Assembly: GCF_010499255.1 (NCBI RefSeq)
Contig: NZ_JAAGRN010000001.1
Span: 186,001-250,000, forward strand
Source of the DNA: Sheuella amnicola
GTDB taxonomy: Bacteria > Pseudomonadota > Gammaproteobacteria > Burkholderiales > Burkholderiaceae_B
Direction of reading: 5' to 3'
Length of the DNA stretch: 64,000 nucleotides
The notes under the pieces were generated by a model. The model was not told the DNA's origin. It did not search any database and saw only the letters and a program-made list of their open reading frames with translations. The position numbers and the translations under genes are program-made. Below, in pieces: positions 57,301 to 64,000 of this stretch. Positions within the stretch are counted from its first letter, which is position 1. Every line of letters begins with the position of its first letter.

Positions 57301-57317
57301 CCAAGAGATTTAGTCAT
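54297..57317 (-). CDS. Membrane HD-GYP phosphodiesterase with MASE, PAS and GAF domains
   Basis: About 1006 aa, predicted c-di-GMP phosphodiesterase. In order: six or more transmembrane helices (about 1-260, MASE3-like), PAS (about 270-380), GAF (about 395-560), two further PAS domains (about 575-700 and 705-830), and a C-terminal HD-GYP domain with RDPYTAGHERRV, LVHDIGKIAIP and HHERIDGSGYPQGL, all metal and GYP residues intact. No GGDEF or EAL domain. The start is the ATG 9 bases after the DSD1-family gene, so the two are probably co-transcribed. Confidence 0.9.
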   Translation of the reverse strand: MTKSLGSKIGIGVWLPLTLMIAVCLVGAQINYLLFHTIAEMLSIVIAFTAMIVAAQSRSFIQNTFVVYIATVIGWCAGLDLIHTLIFKGMNLLQSNDANPATQLWIAARSLQAVAFLVSPWMLTRKVRLGAINAVVGSISVVLVLMIYLGQFPAMYVEGKGLTPLKIYAEYVIIFILILTLIAYWRMRDLMPKRLFIYLCLALLTAIGSEFAFTKYVSVYATANLVGHLLKICTYWFIYLGLVETTLKEPFTLLSRSSSSFDSVPDATIITSADGLILQANLAAGTLVGKPVLSIIDQSSHALFHDSEINITQCPVCQRMSTGEVGFTEIIRFSKADQIYEYNVAPFISEGTHLACVQVIRNITEREHAIKEISDLTYLYEMLSATNRSIVHSNSQEELLASIFEAMVKGNAFPFLFIAFKDQAQSQLRIVHAHGFSIDHLSDLNNSLANPTSPVCNAIRNLKFGIVEHLDLPEIKDHDDWINYLKDQGIISRAFMPLSSGSDLMGVVVLYTRDKSIFNTTQLKLLEQMTADMSFALNSMRSHQLRIAAETTAAISERRFTEIFESTPAPLMIVGQSDHRVIKINKAMEKWLGYPIEEIQNENEWLDRVCTTDEEKKFFTETFAHTVNNLNEHPQENTSPELKLKAKDGTYRIAQAAITAIEEEIVISWADFTEIRRKDQALIESEKHFRSMIEQSVAGIYVRRDGKFIYSNPRYEEITGWSKEDLNNQNVLNFTTSDQANIDMIHRAWDSLEKGQTSVTYTVPFKHKSGRIIELELHAKTIDWDGMPAQIVMADDITERKSQQNKINDYVAKLEASMKGTLSAVANMVEMRDPYTAGHERRVGLIARDIALEMGWSEERAKSLELIGLVHDIGKIAIPAEILVKPSRLSRLEMELVKGHVDAGYEILKNIPFPLPVADIIRQHHERIDGSGYPQGLKDKEILPEAKILAVADVIESMATHRPYRPALGLNVALEEIQTESGKKYDPEVARAVTHMIKDKSYKLPG

Positions 57318-57325
57318 GATTGATC

Positions 57326-58480
57326 TTAAAACAACGCGCCACGTGCCGAAACAGGCCAAATTTCCTTGACCTGATCGCCACGAACGGCAATGATCCAGTC
57401 GTGAAGATTAACCGTAGGATCACAGTGGCCAGTGATCAGTTTGACTTTGTCACCCACTTTTAGTGGGGGAGTATCGGATTGTCTCTCTATGACAGTATGT
57501 TCGTCGGAAATAGACGTAACCAGCCATCCGGGCAGAACCATTTGCGGCATGCCGTGGTCAGTCGCAAAGGCTTTCAAGCCGCCATCCAAAACAGCCCGGT
57601 CACCATGGATGCTAATGACAGTACACAGGACCTGCAAAGCCGGCATTAAAACCGGCATATCCGGTGCGGTTTGGTTAGCGGCGTAATCCGTATCCATCAA
57701 TACATAAGATCCTGGCTGAACCTCGGTGTATACACCGGATTCTGCTTCAATTTCAAAGGTGCCCGTCCCACCACCCGTGACCGTTTGGACTTCGATACCG
57801 GCTTGCTTTAGTGTGGAAATAACTTCTTTAACCCTAGCAACCGCCTGGCCGATCGCATTGGCGCGCTCTAGTGGTGTTCTCAAGTGTTGAGCTGATCCGC
57901 GGTAAGCGTGTAAACCGGCAAACACAAGATTGGGTTGATATTCTTGAATCGCCTTGGCCAATTCAAGAACTGTTTGTGGTGAAGTGACACCACACCTTCC
58001 GTGATAAACATCGACTTCGACATAGACATCGATCGCGACACTGTGTCGTCTCGCCGCTGCGCCTATCTGCTGAATTTGTACGATATTGTCTACGCATAAG
58101 CCCATGTGCGCGTGGGCAGCCAGTCGGGCCACACGCTCGACTTTACGAACACCGACGATTTCATTTGTGATCAGGATGTTTTTGATGCCTACTTCGATAA
58201 ACGGCTCTGCCTCACTGGCTTTTTGTACGCAGATTCCAATAGCGCCCGCCTGGATTTGTCTGAGTGATATATCCGGACATTTATGAGCTTTTGCGTGAGG
58301 CCTGATATTGATGCCTGCGGTTTGAACGATGGCATGGACTTCTTCCATGTTTGACTCGAAGGCATCCAGATCGAGCACGAGAGCAGGGGTGTCAATCGCA
58401 TTGACGCTCGCCCCGACTACGGCAGGCGCATCATGCCAGTTACCTAATCCTGATTCAGAAATGGAGGGACGATGTGGCAT
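57326..58480 (-). CDS. DSD1-family PLP enzyme (D-threonine / 3-hydroxy-D-aspartate aldolase-like)
   Basis: 384 aa with an alanine-racemase-like barrel. The PLP lysine is in RPHAKAHKCPDIS, DTPALVLDLDAFESNM precedes it, and the phosphate site is GGGTGTFEIE. The C-terminal metal site is HCDPTVNLHDW, which I associate with 3-hydroxyaspartate aldolases (DhaA/BhcC type) rather than with D-serine dehydratase. The product would be glyoxylate plus glycine from 3-hydroxyaspartate. Assignment within DSD1 is tentative. Confidence 0.82.
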   Translation of the reverse strand: MPHRPSISESGLGNWHDAPAVVGASVNAIDTPALVLDLDAFESNMEEVHAIVQTAGINIRPHAKAHKCPDISLRQIQAGAIGICVQKASEAEPFIEVGIKNILITNEIVGVRKVERVARLAAHAHMGLCVDNIVQIQQIGAAARRHSVAIDVYVEVDVYHGRCGVTSPQTVLELAKAIQEYQPNLVFAGLHAYRGSAQHLRTPLERANAIGQAVARVKEVISTLKQAGIEVQTVTGGGTGTFEIEAESGVYTEVQPGSYVLMDTDYAANQTAPDMPVLMPALQVLCTVISIHGDRAVLDGGLKAFATDHGMPQMVLPGWLVTSISDEHTVIERQSDTPPLKVGDKVKLITGHCDPTVNLHDWIIAVRGDQVKEIWPVSARGALF

Positions 58481-58526
58481 GAGCTTACTCCTGTGAGACT
58501 CTAAAATTCTTATCGATTACATAGTA

Positions 58527-59573
58527 TCAACGCTTTGAGGACTGGTAGCGTTGGGCATATTTCCAGCCGATTTCTGCCAGTGGGCGCGCTTTGCTCCCCG
58601 TTTCAATGGCATCGCTTGCCGCCGCAGTACCATCCACTGCTCGTCGTGCGATTCCCTGGAGAATCGCAGCCATTCTGAAAAGGTTATATGCGATATAAAA
58701 ATCCCAGTGCTCCAAACCACTAAATCCCGTCGCCGCTGAGTACTGTTGCACGTAGGACGACTCGGTCGGTATTCCCAGGCCTTCCAGGTCCAGTCCGCCG
58801 ATCCCTCTCCACAAGCTTGCTGGAATATGCCAGCTCATGCAGTGATAGGCAAAATCGGCGAGCGGGTGTCCAAGCGTACAGAGTTCCCAGTCGAGCAATC
58901 CGATTGCCTTAGGTTCGGTTGGGTGAAACACCAGATTGTCCAGACGATAATCCCCATGCACGATCGATGTCAGCTCGCCTTCAGGAATATTTTCGGGTAG
59001 CCACTCGATCAGCGCATTAAGCGCATCGATATCTTCGGTTTTGGACTCCTGGTACTGACGGCTCCAACGGGCGATCTGCCGTGCGAAGTAATTTCCTGCA
59101 CGACCAAAATCGCTTAGTCCGACCAAGGCGGGATCGATTTGATGCAGTGCGGAAATGACTCGATTCATCTCACCATAGATCTCACTTCGCTCATTACGCG
59201 TCATGCCGGGTAGTGATTGATCGACAAATACACGGCCGTCCAGAAACTCCATCAGGTAGAAGGGCGTGCCAACGACGGAGATGTCGTCACTGAATACGAT
59301 CATCTTGGGGACGGGTACATCCGTATCCTGAAGTGCCTTCATGACGCGATATTCCCTATCGACCGCATGTGCGGAGGGCAAAAGCGGGCCGGGTGGCTTT
59401 TTACGAAGTACCATGCGACTCGTTCCACTCTCAAGTAGAAACGTCGGATTGGATTGCCCTCCGGTTAACGGTTCGATTCGGATATTATCCTGACCAATTA
59501 ATCCCTGCGATTTCATCCAGTGCGCCAGGGTGCGCGGATCGAATCCTGCGCTATGTCCGGGTTGCAGCGTCAT
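58527..59573 (-). CDS. APH-like phosphotransferase (ACAD10/11 kinase-domain type)
   Basis: 348 aa, aminoglycoside-phosphotransferase fold. Brenner motif VHGDYRLDNLVF, followed by LLDWELCTLGHPLADFAYHCM; the P-loop region is LTGGQSNPTFLLESG. Proteins of this group phosphorylate 4-hydroxyacyl-CoAs in a lactone/4-hydroxy-acid breakdown route with a partner acyl-CoA dehydrogenase. The start overlaps the SDR stop (ATGA). An aminoglycoside-resistance role is not supported. Confidence 0.87.
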   Translation of the reverse strand: MTLQPGHSAGFDPRTLAHWMKSQGLIGQDNIRIEPLTGGQSNPTFLLESGTSRMVLRKKPPGPLLPSAHAVDREYRVMKALQDTDVPVPKMIVFSDDISVVGTPFYLMEFLDGRVFVDQSLPGMTRNERSEIYGEMNRVISALHQIDPALVGLSDFGRAGNYFARQIARWSRQYQESKTEDIDALNALIEWLPENIPEGELTSIVHGDYRLDNLVFHPTEPKAIGLLDWELCTLGHPLADFAYHCMSWHIPASLWRGIGGLDLEGLGIPTESSYVQQYSAATGFSGLEHWDFYIAYNLFRMAAILQGIARRAVDGTAAASDAIETGSKARPLAEIGWKYAQRYQSSKR

Positions 59574-60370
59574 AAAGTACTCACCAAGTGGCCCCAATCG
59601 ACAGGCAAGGCTGTGCCTGTCATAGCATGACCGGCATCCGAGGCCAAAAGAAGCAAAGGCCCATCCATGTCATCCATTTGACCAAAACGTCTGAACGGTA
59701 CGCGTGACTCCAGTCTTTTGCCGGCATCGCTAGTCAAAAATTCGCTATTCAGATCTGTCATGACATATCCGGGCAAAATGGCATTGACCCGTATCCCATA
59801 ACGTGCGAATTCAAGCGCAAGCGATTTGGTCATCTGTATGACGCCTGCCTTAGAGGCGGAGTAGGGACCAACAGCACCAGCAACACGTTCGCCCAGAATC
59901 GATGCAATATTGATGATGCTGCCTGGTTTTTTGTGTTTCACCAATCTGCGGGCTGCTTCAGTATCGACAAGCCAGCATCCTTTCAGGTTCGTGTCGATGA
60001 CAAAATCCCAATCCGCTTCGGTTTGATCCAGCGCGGGCTTGCCGACTGTTGTTCCTGCGTTGCTGACAATGATATCGGGGGCGCCGGTCAAGGATTCGAT
60101 TTGGTCGAAGCAATTTTTGACGCTCTCGGCACTAGTCACATCCATCGCAACTGCGTGGGCCATTGCACCTTGTTGCCTGATTTCGTCCACCAAAGCCTGG
60201 AGCTTGTCTACGCGACGAGCCACAGCGATGACTTGGGCGCCCGCATTAGCAAGGGTGATTGCCATATGCCGACCGATTCCGCTAGATGCTCCGGTTACCA
60301 GTGCGATTTTGCCGCTCAGGCTAAAAGCTGAAAGCTGCTTTGCAATCGAGACCTGATTTGATGCGCTCAT
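59570..60370 (-). CDS. SDR-family oxidoreductase
   Basis: 266-aa short-chain dehydrogenase. Cofactor loop TGASSGIGR, NAG motif (VSNAGTTVG), catalytic Ser in INIASILGE and YSASKAG (Tyr/Lys). The C-terminal ASDAGHAMTGTALPVDWGH is usual. It is placed between the acyl-CoA dehydrogenase and kinase genes with 4-base overlaps on both sides, so all three probably act on the same acyl-CoA. Confidence 0.92.
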   Translation of the reverse strand: MSASNQVSIAKQLSAFSLSGKIALVTGASSGIGRHMAITLANAGAQVIAVARRVDKLQALVDEIRQQGAMAHAVAMDVTSAESVKNCFDQIESLTGAPDIIVSNAGTTVGKPALDQTEADWDFVIDTNLKGCWLVDTEAARRLVKHKKPGSIINIASILGERVAGAVGPYSASKAGVIQMTKSLALEFARYGIRVNAILPGYVMTDLNSEFLTSDAGKRLESRVPFRRFGQMDDMDGPLLLLASDAGHAMTGTALPVDWGHLVSTL

Positions 60371-61539
60371 TGACGATTCTCCGCCGCATCGACAATCTTG
60401 CGAGCCATGCTCCAGCGATGCACTTCGCTTGGACCGTCATAAATTCTGAAAGCACGCATGTCGGTGAAAATACGCATCACAATTGTTTCACCCGTCACAC
60501 CCTGTCCGCCCAGAATTTGAACGCAACGATCAACAACACGCCACTCGGCTTCAGAGCAAATTACTTTGGCCCGGCTTGATTCGAAGTTGCCGTTTTGCCC
60601 CTGATCAAGCAACCATGCTGTATGCAGAATATGCAGTCTCGCTGTTTGCAGGTCCATGTCATTATCGGCAAGCATGAAACCAACTCCCTCGTGCTTTGCC
60701 AGAACACGCTTGAAGGCTTCGCGTTTGCGTGCATAGTCTATTGCGATGTCGTGGGCTCGGCGGGCTTGACCAAGCCAACGCATACAATGCGTTAGTCTAG
60801 CTGGGGCGAGCCGGACTTGAGCATATTTAAAGCCACGACCGATTTCCCCCAGCACATCTTTAGCCGGTATGCGGACATTTTTGAACTCCATGACCGCATG
60901 TCCACCCGTAAAACACGTGTCCATAGCATCCATTTGCCTGACAATGCGAATGCCTTCGCGATCCATATCGCTCAAAAACATAGTGGCTGATCCATCCTCC
61001 ATTTTCGCCATGATGATGACGTAGGATGCGCCTTGCGCACCGGTGATGAACCATTTGGTTCCATTAATCACATATTCGTCCCCTTCTTTGACAGCGGTAG
61101 TCAGCATCATCGATGGATCGGCACCCGCGCCTGGATCCGGTTCAGTCATTGCGAAACATGAGCGAAATTGTCCTTGTACCTGAGGACGCAACCAGCGCTC
61201 CTTCTGTTCGGGGGTAGCAACCACCTCCATCAGATGAATGTTTCCCTCGTCAGGTGCATGGATGTTCATCGCGGTCGGCCCAAGCGTTGAATAGCCTGCC
61301 TCCTCAAAGACAATAGCTTTGTCCACATGCGAGAGACCTAACCCACCCAGCTCCTTGGAAGCATGAGGCGTGAGCAGTCCCTCGTCGCGGGCAAGCGCAA
61401 CCAGTTCGTTGCGAAGTTCCTCGGTTGGACCGTGAGGCGTGAGGCGTGGATCTTTCTCGTAAGGAATGATCTTTTCCGCAATAAAACGGCGTGTACGCTC
61501 TTGAAGCTCTTTTTGGTACGGTGTGAGATTGAAATCCAT
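60367..61539 (-). CDS. Acyl-CoA dehydrogenase (ACAD10/11-like)
   Basis: 390-aa FAD flavoprotein. CFAMTEPDPGAGADPSMM and YVINGTKWFITGAQGASYVIIMAKM form the flavin/substrate part; LAPARLTHCMRWLGQARRAHDIAIDYARKREAF and QILGGQGVTGETIVMRIFTDMRAFRIYDGPSEVHRWSMAR the C-terminal part. The catalytic base sits in the YDGPSEVHRW region. First gene of the unit with the SDR and kinase genes. Confidence 0.93.
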   Translation of the reverse strand: MDFNLTPYQKELQERTRRFIAEKIIPYEKDPRLTPHGPTEELRNELVALARDEGLLTPHASKELGGLGLSHVDKAIVFEEAGYSTLGPTAMNIHAPDEGNIHLMEVVATPEQKERWLRPQVQGQFRSCFAMTEPDPGAGADPSMMLTTAVKEGDEYVINGTKWFITGAQGASYVIIMAKMEDGSATMFLSDMDREGIRIVRQMDAMDTCFTGGHAVMEFKNVRIPAKDVLGEIGRGFKYAQVRLAPARLTHCMRWLGQARRAHDIAIDYARKREAFKRVLAKHEGVGFMLADNDMDLQTARLHILHTAWLLDQGQNGNFESSRAKVICSEAEWRVVDRCVQILGGQGVTGETIVMRIFTDMRAFRIYDGPSEVHRWSMARKIVDAAENRQ

Positions 61540-61690
61540 AGTGTTTGTCTCGGCTGCTTGATTAGAGAATCAGATGAACTGTCTCGTGAAATGTATGATC
61601 TGAGTTATTTTTCTTATATTCTATATTTTTCTGCGTAATTGACATATTCCGCCCTCTGGCGGCTTTATAACCCTCATTTTTCATATCGGT

Positions 61691-62554
61691 ATGCGTCGTA
61701 TCCAACATCCGGGACCATCGGTCGATCCTAAATGGGAAGCTGTCTTATGCAGAACCGATTCTTTTCCCGCTGAGTTACATCCCGGCAAAAGCCTTTTGGA
61801 TGCGATAAGCGGGTTGGTAGAGTCGCACGGATCGCAAAGCGCTGTTTTGAGGCTTAGAGGCGGAGTGTTGTCCCGCTTTTGCTACTACATGCCGGCGCTG
61901 TCCTCCAGGCCCGAATACGCGGTTTATTTCAGTGATCGTCATGATGTTGAAGGAGCCGTCCGCTTAGAAACCGCTTCTGTGACATTCGGCTTACGGGATG
62001 GCCAGCCATGGCTGCATTGCCACGCTATCTGGATCGAGCCGGATGGAAAACGCCGCTGCGGTCATTTAATCCCGGATATCAATTGGATCGATCGGCCTGT
62101 ACACGCCGAAGTGACTTTGCTGGATGGGGCTGTTTTTACTGTTTTACCTGACCCGGAAACGAATTTTTCCCTCTTCTTGCCTCGAAACAAGCAATCCATC
62201 AATACAGATGGTCGCCATGCGTTCGCAGTTAGATTGGCGCCAAACATTGATGTTTGCCATGCAATTGAATCTATTTGTTCCGAACTGCATCTAAATGATG
62301 TCGAAATTAAGGGAGGTGTGGGCAGTATAGTCGGTGCTGTTTTTGAAGACGGTCGCAACGTGGATCCTTTTGTGACGGAAGTTTTCATTAAATCCGGACA
62401 AGTCATTAAAAAACAGAATTACGGCCATCAGGCCTTAATTGATGTCAGCATGGTTGATTACACTGGCGGTTTATCCGAGGGCAGGCTGGAAAGAGGACAA
62501 AATCCCGTATTGGTCACTTTCGAACTAGTTCTACAACCGAAATTTCAAGAATAG
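61691..62554 (+). CDS. Tandem PCC-domain (DUF296) protein
   Basis: 287 aa. Two copies of the plant/prokaryote conserved domain. The first (about 30-165) has PGKSLLDAISGLVESHG and a HCHAIW...CGHLIPDINWIDRPVHAEVTLLDG metal-site-like segment. The second (about 180-285) has DVCHAIESICSELHLNDVEIKGGVGSIVGAVFEDGRNV. Function of bacterial PCC proteins is largely unknown. Same direction as a MaoC-like and a thioesterase-like gene, so an acyl-CoA-related role is possible. Confidence 0.75.
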   Translation: MRRIQHPGPSVDPKWEAVLCRTDSFPAELHPGKSLLDAISGLVESHGSQSAVLRLRGGVLSRFCYYMPALSSRPEYAVYFSDRHDVEGAVRLETASVTFGLRDGQPWLHCHAIWIEPDGKRRCGHLIPDINWIDRPVHAEVTLLDGAVFTVLPDPETNFSLFLPRNKQSINTDGRHAFAVRLAPNIDVCHAIESICSELHLNDVEIKGGVGSIVGAVFEDGRNVDPFVTEVFIKSGQVIKKQNYGHQALIDVSMVDYTGGLSEGRLERGQNPVLVTFELVLQPKFQE

Positions 62555-62590
62555 AAGTCAAAACGACAGCTAAAAACATCTGGGTGCAGC

Positions 62591-63046
62591 ATGATTCAAA
62601 TTAATACGGTGTCCGACATGGAAAAACATGTTGGTCAGGAACTTGGCGTCAGCGATTGGCTTTTGATCGATCAAAAACGGATTGACGAATTTGCAAGGGC
62701 AACGGGTGACGAGCATTGGATTCATGTTGATGTAGAACGTGCGGCAAAAGAGCTTCCTGATGGCAAGACCATTGCGCATGGATTTCTCACCTTGTCTTTG
62801 ATCACACCATTTGCAGCACAGATCTCTCCGGTGCTTGAGCATGTCAATATATTGAACTATGGATCCGACAAAGTCAGATTCACTTCGCCGGTTAAAGCTG
62901 GGGATCGCGTCAGGATGAAGCGAACCCTCGTCAAATTCGAAAATCTTGAAAAGGGTAAGCGCCTGACTTTTGCCAACACGATCGAAATTGAGGGGCAGGA
63001 ACGTCCGGCCCTTTATGCTGAAACCATATCATTGATCTTCAACTAA
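62591..63046 (+). CDS. MaoC-like (R)-enoyl-CoA hydratase
   Basis: 151-aa hotdog protein with the hydratase 2 signature: FARATGDEHWIHVDVERAAKE (catalytic Asp and His) and KTIAHGFLTLSLI. It is like NodN/MaoC dehydratases that hydrate trans-2-enoyl-CoA to the (R)-hydroxy form. Eight bases separate it from the thioesterase-like gene. Confidence 0.92.
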   Translation: MIQINTVSDMEKHVGQELGVSDWLLIDQKRIDEFARATGDEHWIHVDVERAAKELPDGKTIAHGFLTLSLITPFAAQISPVLEHVNILNYGSDKVRFTSPVKAGDRVRMKRTLVKFENLEKGKRLTFANTIEIEGQERPALYAETISLIFN

Positions 63047-63054
63047 TCACTAAA

Positions 63055-64000
63055 ATGCAAAAGCTTGATTTAAGCCAGCACCCGATCATGAAGCATGTGC
63101 GTCACGCACTCGCACTGAATCGAACACCGGGACTACATTTTTGCGGTAACTTTTTCGGATTGATTTTTGCCGAAGTCTCGCCTACTCACTCCATCTTGCA
63201 TGTTGATCCACAAGATTACAGCCGGGACAAAGACGGTCAAATGAATCTGGCAGCATTTGCCTTGGTTGCAGACATGGGACTGGCAACAGGGATTCGGACT
63301 AAACTTGATCGATCCACCAGGCTTGCCACTGTCTCGCTAAGCTTACAGTTGACTGGAGCTTTGCGAAATGGTCGTATCACCGCATCAAGTCAGTCGAATG
63401 GATTTTTGCATGACACTTTGGGCAAACAGGGACTGAGCCAAACTACAGTCACGGCGGGTGATGAGCTTTTAGCCTACGGGACTGGGGCTTTCATGGTTCT
63501 TCCCGCTCCTCCGAACGTCGTTTTACATCCGATACCCTGGATCGATCAAGCCGCGCCTCAAGACCTGGATATCGATTTGGATTCACTATCAAAGGATGAA
63601 AAGTGGATTCTCGAACATACCGAGCAATCACTGCATAAAAGCATCTCGCGTGGTGATGATTTCATCAATCATTTTCTTGGATTTCACCCGCATGCCGCCG
63701 ACAGAAGTGCCTATTGCGAACTAGCCAATGGACCGCATATTTCCAATCGGGTTGGTCATGTTCAGGGCGGGATTACGTTAGGGCTCGCGATGACAACCGC
63801 TAATGCAGCGCTGTCTGAACAATGGATCTTGACGGGCGTGACAGCCAGTTACATCAGCCCTGGCGAAGGCACAACCATTTCGGCCAGATCGACTGTCATT
63901 CACAGAGGTCGAATGACTGCAGTCATCCGAACTGAAGTGCTCAGCAGTAATGGACGTCAGGTGCTTGAGGTGATGACCACGCATGCAAGACGTTCAACAG
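63055..64000 (+). CDS. Double-hotdog thioesterase-like protein (partial, runs off the end)
   Basis: 315 codons are visible without a stop. The N-terminal half (HPIMKHVRHALALNRTPGLHFCGNFFGL through TRLATVSLSLQLTG) and the C-terminal half (LGFHPHAADRSAYCELANGPHISNRVGHVQGGITLGLAMTTANAAL) each look like a PaaI-type hotdog; HVQGGI recalls the HGG motif. ATG follows the MaoC stop closely. Predicted acyl-CoA thioesterase or acyl-CoA-binding protein. Confidence 0.7.
   Translation, partial: MQKLDLSQHPIMKHVRHALALNRTPGLHFCGNFFGLIFAEVSPTHSILHVDPQDYSRDKDGQMNLAAFALVADMGLATGIRTKLDRSTRLATVSLSLQLTGALRNGRITASSQSNGFLHDTLGKQGLSQTTVTAGDELLAYGTGAFMVLPAPPNVVLHPIPWIDQAAPQDLDIDLDSLSKDEKWILEHTEQSLHKSISRGDDFINHFLGFHPHAADRSAYCELANGPHISNRVGHVQGGITLGLAMTTANAALSEQWILTGVTASYISPGEGTTISARSTVIHRGRMTAVIRTEVLSSNGRQVLEVMTTHARRST

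Noticed and set aside
58527..59573. Aminoglycoside resistance gene
   Set aside because: The APH fold is shared, but the sequence and the coupled acyl-CoA dehydrogenase/SDR genes point to the ACAD10/11-type kinase group.

Overview
The chromosomal parts of this window point to a betaproteobacterium of the Burkholderiales, most likely Alcaligenaceae. The basis is the gene order oligopeptidase A - folD - FixJ-type two-component system - aceE - aceF - lpdA with an E3 that carries its own lipoyl domain, the orphan Bug/TctC-type binding proteins, and moderate-GC housekeeping genes. The assignment to order is inferred from gene content, not from any rRNA; no rRNA, tRNA or CRISPR array was recognised.

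Left chromosomal part (1-30.9 kb). A Cho-type repair nuclease converges on a dadA-alr operon for D-/L-alanine catabolism. A cold-shock gene with a long leader and a nitroreductase follow. Then comes a copper block: CopA ATPase, a divergent CopZ-like chaperone and a Sco assembly factor whose gene is translationally coupled to oligopeptidase A. folD and a two-component system diverge from the pyruvate dehydrogenase operon (aceE-aceF-lpdA). Behind that operon lies a decayed HigBA-like toxin-antitoxin locus. A TRAP transporter (dctP, fused dctQM), purL, a PaaI-type thioesterase and the guaB-guaA pair of GMP synthesis complete this part.

Genomic island (about 30.87-46.33 kb). A 15.5-kb element sits in the 3' end of guaA, and the duplicated guaA end marks both borders. 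It carries a P4-type integrase, an AlpA-type excisionase, IncQ-like repA and repC, an oriV-like array of three 22-bp iterons, hairpins, an IncP(RK2)-like oriT, an RHH antitoxin-like protein, trbJ-trbK-trbL, an arsR-arsH-arsC-acr3 arsenic operon, a serine resolvase, the rolling-circle element CR2 (ISCR2), a truncated glmM and the sulfonamide-resistance gene sul2. Content, size and target match the known island GIsul2. It looks like a small mobilizable plasmid converted into an integrative element. A third att-like site lies just before CR2 and splits the island into an integrase-rep-ars part and a CR2-sul2 part.

Right chromosomal part (46.3-64 kb). This is a catabolic region: enoyl-CoA hydratase, CaiB-type CoA-transferase and Bug protein with a divergent LysR regulator; a mutarotase, Ldh-type dehydrogenase, second Bug protein and GNAT acetyltransferase; a large MASE/PAS/GAF/HD-GYP c-di-GMP phosphodiesterase behind a DSD1-family PLP enzyme; a tightly coupled acyl-CoA dehydrogenase - SDR - APH-like kinase operon; and a divergent set with a tandem PCC-domain protein, a MaoC-like protein and a thioesterase-like protein that runs off the window end.
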